Notes: generated by a model from the sequence alone, not told the origin. A stretch of 64,000 bases of DNA from Haemaphysalis longicornis (GCA_013339765.2 JABSTR010001702.1:1-64000), one strand, 5' to 3'; shown: positions 35,632 through 46,838, counted from the first letter of the stretch. Made by a program: numbers and translations.

Positions 35632-37302
35632 GAGCAGCGACCTCGGGAGGTGGGGCCGCTGACCATCGAAGCGCTGAAGACCCTCCAATGAAACGACGAC
35701 GACCAACCGGCGACGATGTGGTTTGTACCGATATACCTGTGCAGGTGAGACAACGAGCGAGAAATAGTCGCATTGGTGGACACCGGAGCAGATCGTTCAT
35801 TTATGAGCAAGTCATTGGCTACTACCCTGAAAAAGGTACTAACGCAGTGGACAGGACCACCGGTTCGCACCGCTGGCGGCCACTTGATTACTCCGTCCGG
35901 AAGGTGCACAGCACGCGTTAAAATTAGGGGCTTCACATACGTCGGACATTTTATCGTGCTTCCCGTATGCTCGAAGGACTTAATCCTCGGCATGGACATT
36001 CTACAAGAGAATGGTGCTGTCATCGATTTACAGAAACCCAGTGTAAGCTTCTCGACGAAGAGAGCGGTAGTTAAGGATATCGACGACCGACGGGACACTG
36101 CCTTGCGCGTCATCGACGATAACATAACGCTGCCTCCCCGAACCAGTATGCTTATTCCTGTCAAGAACGACGCTTTTCAGGACTACGAAGGAATTGCGGA
36201 AGGAAACGTCGGTTTCTTGCTTGACAGGGGCATTTGCATTGCAAGGGGGCTCGTCAAGCTACAAAATGGATGCACAACAGTGCTGCTGACAAACTTCGGC
36301 ACAGAGTGTCAACATGTCGCAGAATGCACGACCATATCTTTCATTGAGGATGTTGCTGACGTAACGAATATTTGTATGCTGGAAGAAACAGAGTCAGATC
36401 ACCTGGTCGGAGGTGCGCTGCTGCCACCAGTAGAAGTCAACCCCAACTTGAACTCCGCGCAGAAGGAGCTGTTACTGGAACTGGTGAGAGAGTTTTCTGA
36501 GTGTTTCGCATCATCATCCCGTGTGCGCCGCACATCCGTGGCGAAATACCGCATCATTACCGACGAGGCTGCGAGACCAACCCGCCAGCATCCATACAGA
36601 GTATCACCAAAAGAAAGGGAGGCAATCAACCAACAAGTACGGGAAATGCTCATGGATGACGTCATCGAGCCATCGAAAAGCCCGTGGGCTTCACCCGTAG
36701 TCCTGGTGAAAAAGAAGGACAACACATTGCGTTTCTGTGTGGACTACCGTAAACTGAATAGTGTGACAAAACGAGATGTTTACCCTTTACCTCGAATTGA
36801 TGACACACTAGACCGCTTGCGGAATGCAAAATTCTTCTCATCATTGGACCTCAAATCAGGATATTGGCAGATAGAAGTTGATGAGCGGGACCGGGAGAAA
36901 ACGGCCTTCGTGACGCCTGATGCCTTGTATGAATTCAAAGTTCTCCCCTTCGGCTTCTGTTCTGCCCCTGCAACGTTCCAACGGATGATGGACACTGTCC
37001 TCGCCGGATTGAAGTGGCAAACGTGTTTAGTTTACCTAGATGACGTGGTGGTGTTCTCAGCCACGTTTGAAGAACATCTCACACGACTAAAAGGCGTTTT
37101 ACAAGCAATCCGATCCGCAGATCTCACTATAAAGCCCGAAAAATGTCATCTTGGTTTCGAAGAGCTTAAATTCCTCTGCCACATATTCAGCCAACAAGGT
37201 ATCCGCCCAGACCCTGACAAAACGTCCGCGGTATCTTCGTTCCCCAGGACTACCGATAAGAAGGCTGTACGACGCTTCCTAGGCCTATGCGCGTACTACT
37301 GA
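35632..37302 (+). pseudogene. pol: pol, protease and reverse transcriptase
   Basis: The aspartic protease active site DTGA is at 35,779-35,790, and a second protease motif 'LILGMDIL' lies near 35,983. The reverse transcriptase follows with 'SPWASPVVLVKKKD' (36,679), 'FCVDYRKLN' (36,735), 'SSLDLKSGYWQI' (36,840), 'LPFGFCSAPATFQ' (36,943) and the catalytic YLDD at 37,033-37,044. The product would make DNA from the element's RNA in the particle. The linker before the protease is in the -1 frame up to about 35,750, then shifts, so the protease start is broken. A TGA at 37,300-37,302 falls inside the conserved 'GLCAYY' region where an arginine codon is expected, most simply a C-to-T change in CGA. 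Confidence 0.95.
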
Positions 37303-38395
37303 CGGTTCGTCGAAGGTTTCTTGAGGATCGCTGAACCTCTTACACGGCTTACAAGGGAAGACGTGCCATTTGTATGGGCAAGTGAGCAAGAGTGCTCCTT
37401 TGAGGAACTGCGGAGACGGCTGCAGGAAGCTCCAGTGCTCGCACATTTCGACGAAACCGCTGACACGGAGATTCACACTGATGCTAGCAATGTTGGCCTC
37501 GGAGCTGTACTTGTTCAGTCGCAACAGGGCGCCGAACGAGTCGTAGCGTATGCGAGTCGCACCCTTTCAAAAGCCGAAGCAAACTATTCCACCACGGAGA
37601 AGGAATGCTTGGCCGTCGTCTGGGCGACCACCAAATTTAGGCCCTACCTTTACGGCAGGCCTTTTAAAGCAGTCAGCGATCATCACTCCCTGTGCTGGCT
37701 TGCCAACCTCAAAGACCCCTCGGGTAGATTGGCTCGGTGGAGCCTTCGACTTCAGGAATACGACATAACTGTTGTATATAAATCTGGAAGGAAGCACAGC
37801 GACGTCGACTGCTTGTCGCGAGCACCGATATCTGCAGAGTCCTACGATTACGAAGATGAATTAACACTTTTGGGGGCAATAGACTCATCCCAAATGGCCG
37901 ACTTACAATGTGAGGACCCGGAACTAGGCCCACTCATCAAATACCTTCAAGGAAAACGCACTGACGTACCGCGCGCCTTTGCTCGAGGATTGTCATCCTA
38001 CTGCCTCCGCGAAAACGTGCTATACAAAAAGAACCATGACAGCAGCAAAGAGGCCTTCCTTCTTGTCGTACCCTCAGTGCTTCGCGAAGAAATCTTACAG
38101 GCCTGCCACGATGAGCCAACAGCGGGTCACTTAGGTGTTAGCCGGACGTACGCGAGAATTCACCAAACATACTACTGGCCGAGGCTTCTTCCAACAGTGC
38201 AACACAACGGGAAGACCTGTCACGATTGCCAGCGGCGCAAAACACAGCCATTGAAGCCCGCCGGACTACTTCATCCGCTGGAACCACCGAAAACGCCGTT
38301 CTACCAGGTTGGCATGGACCTGCTCGGACCATTTCCGATGTCTTTCTCTGGAAACAAGTGGATAGTAGTAGCAACGGACTATTTGACACGGTACG
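37303..38395 (+). pseudogene. pol: pol, RNase H and integrase N-terminal part
   Basis: This is the same frame as the reverse transcriptase, after the nonsense codon. RNase H has 'IHTDAS' (37,471), 'TEKECLAVVWA' (37,591) and 'VSDHHSL' (37,672), the usual D-E-D pattern for removing the RNA strand. The integrase zinc domain has histidines at 38,107 and 38,128 and cysteines at 38,218 and 38,227. The core begins with the first catalytic aspartate at 38,317-38,319 in 'GMDLLGPFP'. The frame is lost just after 'YLTRY' at about 38,395, where one extra base seems to have been gained. A second nearby pair of small shifts affects 38,420-38,445. Confidence 0.93.
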
Positions 38396-39160
38396 GCCGA
38401 GACCAAAGCTCTTCCTCGAGGAACCAGCAGCAGAAGTGGAAAAGTTTTTGTGCACGAGATTGTTTTACGCCACGGCGCACCCGGATTTATTATTACAGAC
38501 AGGGGAACAGGTTTCACCGCCGATTTGATGCAAGACGTCCTCAGGCTGACCGGGAGCCACCATCGGAAGGCCACCGCATATTACCCACAAACCAACGGGC
38601 TTACGGAACGTCTGAACAGAACATTGGCTGACATGTTATCCATGTACGTCGACGTGGAGCACAAATCATGGGACGAAATTCTGCCATATGTAACATTCGC
38701 ATACAATACGGCTGTGCAAGAGGCGACACGGAGGACACCCTTCCAACTGGTCTACGGACGTGAAGCAACGACAACAGTCGATGCCATGCTCCCCCTCTAT
38801 GATGGCGACTCAGGTGACAACGGAGCTGAAGAGTTTATCCAACGGGCTGAGAAGGCACGACAGCTGGCCAGGCATCGCATTCTGCGCCAGCAGGAAAAAG
38901 ACGCGCGACAGTATAATCTCCGCCACCGAGCTACAAGGTACATGCCAGGAGACCTCGTGTGGGTGTGGACGCCAATCCGCCACCGTGGGCTCTCAGAAAA
39001 ACTTCTCCGGCGGTATTTTGGCCCTTATGAAGTGACCCGCCGAATCAGTGACGTAACCTATGAACTTGTACCTCGCGGTTCTCGCTCCACAGCTCGCCGA
39101 CCATCACCCGGCAAAGAAGTCGTGCATCTTGTGCGAATGAAGCCATACTATGCGCGGTAG
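38396..39160 (+). pseudogene. pol: pol, integrase core and C-terminal GPY/F part
   Basis: After the frameshift the integrase core goes on with the second catalytic aspartate at 38,498-38,500 (ITDRGTGF) and the glutamate at 38,606-38,608 (GLTERLN). The spacing is 35 residues, the D,D35E pattern. 'PYVTFAYNTAVQE' (38,690) is a typical gypsy integrase stretch. A GPY/F-type module (RYFGPYEVTRRI) lies at 39,011-39,046. The protein ends in 'MKPYYAR' with TAG at 39,158-39,160. No chromodomain or env frame follows. Confidence 0.95.
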
Positions 39161-39342
39161 ATCCACTCAAGACTTCATTGCACAGGACACTGATGTGGTA
39201 GCTTTTTAGACTAGCTTCATTTTTTTCTTCTTTGGGTTTACATTTCGTTCTTTGCTTGTATTTTTTCTTTTGTGTTTCTATTTATTTCTGGCTTAATTTC
39301 CGCACCTTATGTGTGTCACAGCGTCGGGGCGATGCTGCTAAC

Positions 39343-39350
39343 GAGGGGAG
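39343..39350 (+). other. Polypurine tract
   Basis: 'gaggggag' sits three bases before the 3' LTR. It is the usual primer for plus-strand DNA synthesis in LTR elements. Confidence 0.8.
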
Positions 39351-39353
39351 CAA

Positions 39354-39579
39354 TGCCGTGAAGAAAGCTTTCCCACAATGGGCCTCTACGTCACTGGGAG
39401 CACGCTCTCGTGGCGCTGTTCCACGAAGCCACGTGGAATGCGCGCTCGTGCGGCGGGGCTAGTTTTTGGAGTAGACGCTCGTGGGGAGACGTTCGAAACG
39501 GTCGGTGTTTTACGTTGTGGGCACAAGTTCGCCTCAATAAACTAATTGTAATCCACCCGTGCAACGTCTTTTCGCTACA
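39354..39579 (+). repeat. 3' LTR of gypsy element
   Basis: 226 bp, TGCCGT to GCTACA, aligned end to end with the 5' LTR. It is followed by ATAT (39,580-39,583), the right target duplication. Confidence 0.95.
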
Positions 39580-39583
39580 ATAT

Positions 39584-40295
39584 GTTACTGGGGAAAGGAA
39601 GTGGTAACTGCCCTACCGACTCGTGCCCACCTCACCTTGAATAAATGGAAAAAAGATCTGCGGATCCCATAGCCAAGTCGAGATGTAAATGCTGTGTCCC
39701 GTGTAACGGTGCGTAGGCTGGTTTTTAAATATATTCTCTCAATGTCGTCGAGGATTTCCCGAAAAGGCGACCTCGGGAATTCATGCGAGGAGAACCCCAA
39801 AGAGAATTTTGTGAATTTAGGTCATTTATAAGAAAGTACGATTGTGGTAGCTCATCCGCCAGTGCCTCGAGATCGGAGATTGACAGCGTCAAGCCTGGAG
39901 GGGTGGAGAGGGAGCATACTGTTATTAAACTAATAAATAATATTGTACGGATTGCTACAGCATCAAGGGCTGTGTTCAAATCGATAGGATGGCATTCTAA
40001 GGACTTCTGGGCGATTGTGGCAACACTGCTCGAAAAGTGTGTTCAGGCATCCCTGTGCTTTCTGAGTACAATTAGATTATTCGGGAAGTTTGTGTGTTTC
40101 CTTTTAAGATGCGTTTCTTGTAGACACAGGCACTTGGCTGATTAGACTGCAGTATCTCGTGCACATGATCAAGATTTCTAAGAAGGTCTCTACAGTTCCA
40201 CTGTGTTATGTTGCTGATTACAGTGCAGTATCTCGTACACATCATCACGATATTTAGGAACGTTCCACTTTGTTAAGTTCCACTGAGTTGTTTTT
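39584..40295 (-). pseudogene. LINE ORF2 start: APE-type endonuclease remnant
   Basis: Read on the minus strand in changing frames, this shows the order of an APE-like endonuclease of a non-LTR retrotransposon. 'ITQWNCRDLLRNLDHVHEIL' is near 40,215, 'LCLQETHLK' (the catalytic glutamate) near 40,130, 'AVAIRTILF' near 39,955 and 'LTLSISDLEALADELP' near 39,880. 'FLINDLNSQNSLWGS' (D..N motif) is near 39,825, and 'LDLAMGSADLF' near 39,655. This enzyme nicks target DNA to prime reverse transcription. Several stops and shifts are present. It stops at the gypsy target duplication, so the gypsy element most likely inserted into this LINE. The reverse transcriptase was not found on the other side. Confidence 0.82.
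40139..40285 (-). repeat. Tandem duplication inside the LINE endonuclease start
   Basis: Two units of about 75 bp, both containing 'tgcagtatctcgt' and 'cacat', lie at 40,140-40,214 and 40,215-40,285. They duplicate the first residues of the endonuclease ('WN.....D.VHEIL'). The duplicate unit is more diverged. Confidence 0.8.
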
Positions 40296-40313
40296 TCTTC
40301 TCATTATTTAGTG

Positions 40314-41726
40314 TTAGAGGTACTGGAGTGTGCATGTTTTTGTTTTGTTTTTCGGGGCAGTAATTCTATGGTTTTTAGACTTTCCTGGGGTATTTGGCGT
40401 CGGGACACGTTCTTTGCGCTGCGCCGCAGGTAGGAACAGTGCGACGTTTATTTCGTCGTCAGATTTCCTCACAATAGCAGACAGATCGGGTGTTGTGGAC
40501 CGTGCACCCTTGTGGGTCCTCCTTACTGCAGCCGCCCCCGACAAGGGTGTCGGACGCGCCACGGCTGGCATAGACGGTGCAGCAGGGGTGGGAGCCGCCA
40601 CATCTTCCTCCGTCTTCATCTCCTCCGCACCCTCGCGTGTGAATTTGGCCGGTGGAGGAGGCACAGTGGATGCAGTTTCACTCCCGACGGACACAGTTGT
40701 CACCACAACAGCGGGTGACTCAACAAGCGGTGTGGTGACAGGTTGAGCTGCCGGAGACAACCCAGGCGGGTTTGGTGGGGGGGGGGGGGCGGGGAGGCAG
40801 GGAGAACAGGTAAGACTCGCTGACCTGGGTTGCTGTAGAACCCGGACGCCGCTTCACCCCCCGGCCAACTAAGTCGGCGTACCTCCCCTGGGAGAAAGAG
40901 GCGAACCTTTTTCGCGCCTTTGGGGAGGTCGGGTTCTCAGTGACCTTAACCTTGTTAATATGCTTCTCCTGTTTGAACATCTAACATGTTCGAGAGTAGG
41001 CCACGTATGGTTCCTGGCAGCTGGCGGAGGTGAGCGTATCCGATTGACAGTTTTAAGATGGGTGGTCGTTCTGGGCACAGTTTGCGCAGGCAAGTCGGCC
41101 ATGGCCAAAGTTAGTACCATGCCCAAACGCTGGCACTTGAATCAGCGCCGCGGGTTCGGGTTGTGCGCGCGAACAGAACGTTGTATAGAGGCTGCCGCTA
41201 TGGATTCTGGAAAACTGTTTCGGTCGAAAGTCAGGATAATGTGTTTTGTTGATAGTTGTTTGTCATCGCGGCATATGGGTATGCGGCTAACAGCCGTGAC
41301 ACCCTCATCCCTTTGCCCTTCCAAAAGGTCGCATCGGTTTAGTTAATCAGATCTAGCTCAGAAATTACAGCCTGAGAGCTGCTCAAGCTACGGTGGGGTG
41401 TGATACTGATGTCGAGATCGACTATGCACGTTTGTTCCAAGAAGGTTGTCTCTTGTGGATGAGTGTTCACTTCCATGAGGACTTCGCCTGTTCTAAGTTC
41501 ATTAGCGTTCTTTCTTTCCAAAGATTCCTTCAAAGAATTTGCAAGCAAATACTGACTGGAAGTCAACTGGACTTGGTTGATCGAACAATTCAATTATAAA
41601 AAAACGGGGATATTTATATGGCTTCGGGGAAAAATTGATGGCAGTGGCGGAAATGAGCCTTCGGTGCTGGCCCTTCAGGGTCCGATCAATTTTGGGGAAC
41701 CCCGTCTCCTGCTTTCTCTGTGGCAT
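40314..41726 (-). pseudogene. LINE ORF1, gag-like zinc-knuckle protein remnant
   Basis: The ORF1 protein of such LINEs binds the element RNA. On the minus strand the order is 'PRFFIIELF' near 41,615, 'NELRTGEVLMEV' near 41,495, 'DISITPHRSLSSSQAVISE' near 41,400, then 'RIPICRDDKQLSTKHIILTFD' split near 41,280-41,220. 'AHNPNPRR' follows near 41,155. CCHC-type knuckles come next, one with a stop in place of its first cysteine and one near 41,085 with a stop inside. 'KARKRFASFSQGRYADLVGRG' parts are near 40,910, followed by a P/T/V-rich tail ending at 40,314. The layout matches gag-like ORF1 proteins of I/Jockey-related LINEs that are common in ticks. Stops and shifts show it is dead. Confidence 0.82.
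40777..40789 (+). repeat. Run of 13 G
   Basis: A poly-G run followed by 'cggggaggcaggg' gives a purine-rich, quadruplex-prone stretch within the LINE ORF1 remnant. Confidence 0.95.
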
Positions 41727-41756
41727 ACCTTATGCCATAGAGAAAGCAGGACACGG
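41702..41756. other. Strong hairpin (about 25-bp stem) at the LINE ORF1 start
   Basis: The core 41,708-41,727 pairs with 41,731-41,750: 20 pairs with one G-T and a 3-base loop (cct). Outside it a further 'ccgt' pairs with 'acgg' after one mismatch. It lies over the predicted start of ORF1 on the minus strand. It may be a local inverted duplication made by template switching. Confidence 0.9.
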
Positions 41757-42240
41757 AGTTCTTTCTTCTCTTACCTTACCCTGACAGACAGAGATGCCCT
41801 GGAGCTCCATGCCTTGTAAACAGACAGGGAGCCTATTGGCCGGGACTTAACCAGGGCTCCGATGGCCACCGCTCTAGGCTTCTAACTCTTCATTTTAAAA
41901 CTCATAGCACGGTAGGATACAGGAGCGTGAGTATGGGGGCTCGGGGTCCGCATCATCGCCCATACCGTCACTAAGAGTACTCAAAGGTGCCCGTGCGGAG
42001 ACAAAAAGAAACGGAAGCGAGTGGAGGATACAAGTACTTGGAGGCCGGTACTCCATTATATGCCACGAGTACGCCGGCAAGGCCAGTGTGTGGAACAAGC
42101 CACAAGAGTAATTTTAAGCAAGCCGTATCTGCACCACATCTAGGCGCAATAAGCTCCATCCGGAAACACCCTAGAGACCGGAGGGCTTTCGGAACACGAA
42201 CAGATAGTAATGATGCAAAGTGCGCTTACGCTGTATTATG
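41757..42240. other. Probable LINE 5' region and unassigned sequence
   Basis: GC content stays higher than average to about 42,240. On the minus strand this lies before ORF1 and may hold the LINE 5' untranslated region. The 84-codon plus-strand frame 41,987-42,241 has no recognisable domain. Confidence 0.4.
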
Positions 42241-45200
42241 AATAAATGTAGCATGAAACGTAGCGCCACAGCCGAATACGTATGCTGCTGTAGTATTGGG
42301 CGGTTACAATAGTGCAGAATCTTAGGGCTAACCACACATACTTCACACAGCTGTCAGTGTGTTGTTCGGTTAATTGCATAACTGAAGTTCAGCAACTAGC
42401 AGAAAAAGTGGTTGTATTTACACTTTGGTGACATATTCTAGCTCCCACCCTCCTCCAACGCTGTATACATGCGGAATTCTCACTTAATCTCCCGCAGCGC
42501 CGCAATAATAACATGGATATTTTTGATAGGCACATCCGAATAGAACAGTGTACCTCTTTATAAAACTTTTACACCATTTATATCTTTTTAAAGCTTTTAG
42601 AAACGTCACAGTAAGGTTCGTATATATTCTGAATATACAGAGTGTGCAAAAATATACAGAGCTGGATTCTGAGTATTACTGAAGATAAAATATCTAAAAC
42701 TGTGTAAAATGTTCATATTATTAGAAACAAATTGATTCTTTTGTATTTAGAACTAATGCAAGCTTTCGCCATGCCTGGGTGTGTGATGACACATTTGCGT
42801 TATATATTCCCACGATTCCCAATATACGGAACATTTCGCTTGGCCGGGGAGTGATTTGAGATTATTTTCCTTGCGCCGAACTGCCAGGTACTAAATTTAT
42901 GTAACAACCGCTGCAATTTAGATGCATATTCATATATTTTACTCTCAAGTCCAGCAATTCACAAAGCAATAATTTTATGTACCACTTACTCCCCATTTTC
43001 GATGGTCACGGACTTGGGATTTATAGGCGGTAGCATTTGGGCCGTGTTTTTAAAATGCTTTTTTGTGTGTATGAAAAAAAGCTATGAATATGAACACTTA
43101 AGTTTCAGATCCTGCAAGCTACCAGTGTGTGCACCTGAAGTACGATGTGTAATCAAGCCCGAAACAGAAGGCAATGAAAAACCCTTGCGTTTGTGAACCG
43201 TCATCGGTTCGTTGTTATTTCATTTGCTATAGTTTCAAGCTGCCTCAATATTTCCCACAAGCCCTTTAGAGCTAGTATTAGGAAGCCGACGATTCCGCAA
43301 TCGCCTTGTTTGTCGAGTTTTATCCACGGAACAGCAATGAACCCGTAGTAGACGACACACCGTTCGAATAAAATGTCAGTTATTTGGATTTCTTCGTGTA
43401 TTTCTGCAGAGCATTCCATAAACGTGGCTCCTTTTTTTACAATTCAGAGCCCTTGCAGGAGAATTCAATGTTCTTACCATATTAACTGCAAATTATGTCG
43501 CAATAGTTCTACCTAGCGCTATAAAAATTTAAATGGCACCTAAGTGTTGCATATCGGCGCGCCTGGCTTTTACAAAAACTTGTAAAGCTAGACATAATAC
43601 CTTCATTACTAGCGCGGTCAATCCTTACGGCCAACAATGACAGTCACGTGGTTAAAATTGCCGAATATATTAAACTGCTTAGCACGAGTTTGCACCTACA
43701 GGGCTAGCTAGGGGGCGGTAAACGAACAGGCGTATTTGCACTCAATAAAAGCATGCTAAAACGTTTCCCTTTCATGTGTAAAAAACAGGACATAGTCGCG
43801 ACATTCAGAGTGAGAAAAACTACAAATGTAAGAAGTAATTAGCTCCAGCGCTGAATCCTTGAAAAAAAGAATGCGCTCCCTGACTTTTGGTATTTACTAA
43901 TCACGGAACTGAAGCTTTTTGCTGGGTATGACAGAACTGCTTGACTTGTTTTGAGACGCCCTCATGCAGAATAAACGGCCATTATTAGCCCCTGTTTTGT
44001 AAGTAGCAACATTAGAGCTTGCTGAATGTTCAGCGTTCATAACCGACCAACAGCATTGGTATGCTGTGCTCTTGTGAACGCAAAAACACTTAGGAATAAA
44101 CACCAGATAGAACAGAGAAGCGTAAGCATCAAACGTGACAGGAACTTTCACCTCCCATATGCAACATGAAAACTGAAAGAATTTTAGTGATATAGGGGTC
44201 TCTGGAAGTGCAGAGACCTACTTCGGCCATGAGCAACAGCCGTCGGCTGTTGCGGTGTAGCGAGAATAAATGTTTTATATTGTCCAGGAGGCTTTGTTTT
44301 TCGTTCATGTTTTATGCCTAGCTGACCCACACGGCGACGTTTTTTAGAAACGTCACTCATAGCTACCTGCTTCGTGAAAGCAATTGAATAAGATGTTACA
44401 CTGGCCCAAAAATTGTATTCTGTGTTGCCCGTGGTATAAAAAAAAGATATGTTAGGAAATGCATCGGCGCAGCGCCCGTTCATATTTCATTAGTTTGTTA
44501 CAATAGAGAGGTAGGACCTCCATAACGACAAGCGTTTAAACTGTCGACGTAAATGACAGGTTTGACATGACCGTTCGCGGAAGTTTGGGAGGAGCCTTGG
44601 AAAAGCCGCTTTTGACCAACATCAATTTAAATAACAAAGGTACCACACGTGACCAAGTTCAGAAGGAGCTATAAAAAGCAGCCTTTTAACCTATATAAAG
44701 TGAAATAATAAAAGTACTACACTTGAACCTGTCAGTGATTGACGAGAGCCGCAACAGCGCTCCCATGAAAATAGTTTAGAAGAATTGATTTTGCTAGATA
44801 CGTTTTGCAAGATGCACTTCTTTTTTTCAAGAGGCAAATGTTGATTTTGGTTGAGAGCTGATTTTTGGTAGAGGGATAGGCAAAGTGGGTATTATTTGTG
44901 ACTTCTTTAACGAACGTTCCACTACACGAAGCCAGAACTAGTGAAAGAAAGCAACTTATTGCGGCTTATGTACACTAAAATAAATAATAAATGCACCACT
45001 TCACAAGACGTAATGCTGTAAAAATGAGCAATGTGGCAGTTGAGAGAGAGAGAGAGACTGAGCCTTTTGGAAGCAACGTCGTCAGCATTCTGAGAGAATC
45101 CACATTAGGAAAAAGCTTTGCCTTTTAGTTTGTCGCTTTTTTGCCTCCTTCATTTCTCAGTTATTCCCGTGTCCCGTTTTAGCCTTGAGGAATGTAGTCA

Positions 45201-45429
45201 CTCCACTGAACACAAAAAAGTACACGCAATCAATTTTTTTTCAACATCTAACAAATATCTTCCAATCTATGGAAGCGTTTTACAAAAAAAAAACCTTAAT
45301 TTTGGTTTTATCCTACATATATCTTGAAAGGCGATTTAAATCGGATGATCTGTCTGCTGACACTCTTAGCGTGAACAGAGAGTATAAGTCATCAATGTCA
45401 TCGTGCACCGCGCATGTATCGGCGCGATA
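42241..45429. other. AT-rich DNA, no gene seen
   Basis: No frame above 100 codons and no domain. A short (GA)n run is at 45,043-45,056. No repeat family was recognised. Confidence 0.65.
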
Positions 45430-45860
45430 GCCGGTCTCGCTATGCCAGCCGACAGCTGCCGCGCCGGCGCAGGCCAGACTAAGGGCAGCTGGTTAGAGCG
45501 CTTAGGCTATAATTAATGAAGCCAGGTTATGGGCCACACAGAACATTTCAATAGTTATCCAATGTGCGCAACACAATTCAGGGTGCTTGACTTTCTCCTC
45601 TGGTACCTTGGCGTCAGCCACACAGACAACGTTCACAAAAGCGTGGCGAAGATGCACAAAAACAGATCGTTCGAGAAAGCCTTCAATCCAGCAGCCGAAG
45701 GAAACCATCCGTCAATTTATTGCAGTGTCCGGTGTAATGGCCCACTGCTGCGTTGTCCGCTGGTTCGCGCTGACGTTATCCAACTCATTTGTGCGTCATT
45801 TTCATCCTGAGGAGTTTCGGGAATGGTAACAGTAGCCGAAATCGGCGGTAAATGCGGCAA
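45430..45860. other. GC-richer block, unassigned
   Basis: The block opens with a GC-rich, partly self-complementary stretch (45,430-45,480). A tRNA-like string with a box-A-like 'agctggttagagcg' follows at 45,488. There is no proper box B, so a tRNA gene is not called. Beyond it, both strands keep frames of 68-93 codons, with no family that I recognise. It may be an old DNA transposon. Confidence 0.35.
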
Positions 45861-46624
45861 TGGGCCCATCGAGTTCCTTAGTACGTAAACTAGAGGGAAG
45901 CCTGCGCCTGGGAATTCATTTCGGCGTGAGACTTAGGCCATTCTAACTGACAAAAAGCTAAAAAAGCGCAAATAACCACGACTTTGTAGATACTCCGCGA
46001 AGTACCTCCTCTGCGTGCCGCAGTCAATGGCTAAGTGGTTGGCACGTATTATTCTAAAATTATAAATTGCATGTCATGGATTCACAATGGACCTGCCACG
46101 TATGTCTCTGAGAGCGTTCATCTTTTGTTTTCGTAGAACGCATTATCTAAATGCGATGAAAGGGCAATTTTTAATATTTATTTCACCGGTGAACAAAGCA
46201 CCTCCGTCCAGAAAGTTTGCATCCCTAACAGAACCGGAAATGCCAGGCCGCACATTTTTTGATGCGAGCTATTTTGTGTAGTCTTTATAGGCGCTGTCGT
46301 GCCGAGAACCCATAGGCGAATAGGACTGTTTTATAATTTTTCAAATAGTTTATTTGGCTGTTCGAATAATTTCGCATACCACGTTTCATAATCACCGTCA
46401 ACGGCGTCGATGTTACTGGTCAGTCAGCTAATCAATAGAACTTTGGCACCACCGTAGGCAATTATATAGATTGCTGCTCCCGTACATATAGTTCATCCGC
46501 GCCCAACCGTAATCTGTTGTAATGTAGAAGCAAAGGACTTAGCTAAGATTACCTTCATCTGCGGATTATGGATGCTCAGAAGATGTTGAATATCCACCGG
46601 CTCCGCCCACGAAGTGTAAATGAC
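45861..46624. other. No gene seen
   Basis: AT-rich with only short frames. Confidence 0.6.
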
Positions 46625-46838
46625 AATTTAGCCTTTGTAGCGCTTCCCAAGTCGTTCCTCGGCTTAGAACGAGGAAGAGGTTCCGATTCCCGGCCGCGGC
46701 GGCCGCTTCTTTGATGGAGACGGAAAGCAACAACGCCCGTTTCGGCGCACGTTAGAGTTCACCAGATGGTCAAAATTGATCCAGAGTCCTCCACTACAGC
46801 GTGCCTCATCACCTGTGAAGCGTCGGTGCGTTAAAGCC
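46625..46838 (+). repeat. Ruka-like tick SINE, diverged head
   Basis: The box-B-like 'ggttccgattcccgg' (46,679) and 'ccgcggcggccgc' are followed by 'caacgcccgt', 'cagatggtcaaaattgatcc', 'cctccactac' and 'cgtgcctcatcacc'. This matches the SINE at 26,363. The tRNA-like head is badly eroded and contains a small 'cctcg...cgagg' inverted repeat. Confidence 0.85.

Larger units (their letters stand above)
33955..39579 (+). mobile_element. Ty3/gypsy LTR retrotransposon, complete but inactive
   Basis: The 5.6 kb element has two ~225-bp LTRs with TG...CA ends, a primer-binding-site candidate, gag with a zinc knuckle, and pol in the order protease, reverse transcriptase, RNase H, integrase with GPY/F. 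It ends with a purine tract and a 4-bp ATAT target duplication. Pol order and GPY/F place it in Ty3/gypsy (Metaviridae). No env frame follows pol. The LTRs differ at about 8 of 226 positions, including one indel (about 96.5% identity). One nonsense codon and at least three frameshifts mean that this copy cannot encode a full product set. Its right edge adjoins a LINE endonuclease on the minus strand. Confidence 0.97.

Noticed and set aside
39161..39353. env-like gene after pol in the gypsy element
   Set aside because: Only 193 bases separate the pol stop from the 3' LTR; there is no room for an envelope gene.
45043..45056. (GA)n run as a regulatory GAGA site
   Set aside because: Short simple repeat in unassigned DNA with no gene nearby.
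45488..45545. tRNA-Ile-like gene
   Set aside because: No valid box B or acceptor stem; only a box-A-like string.
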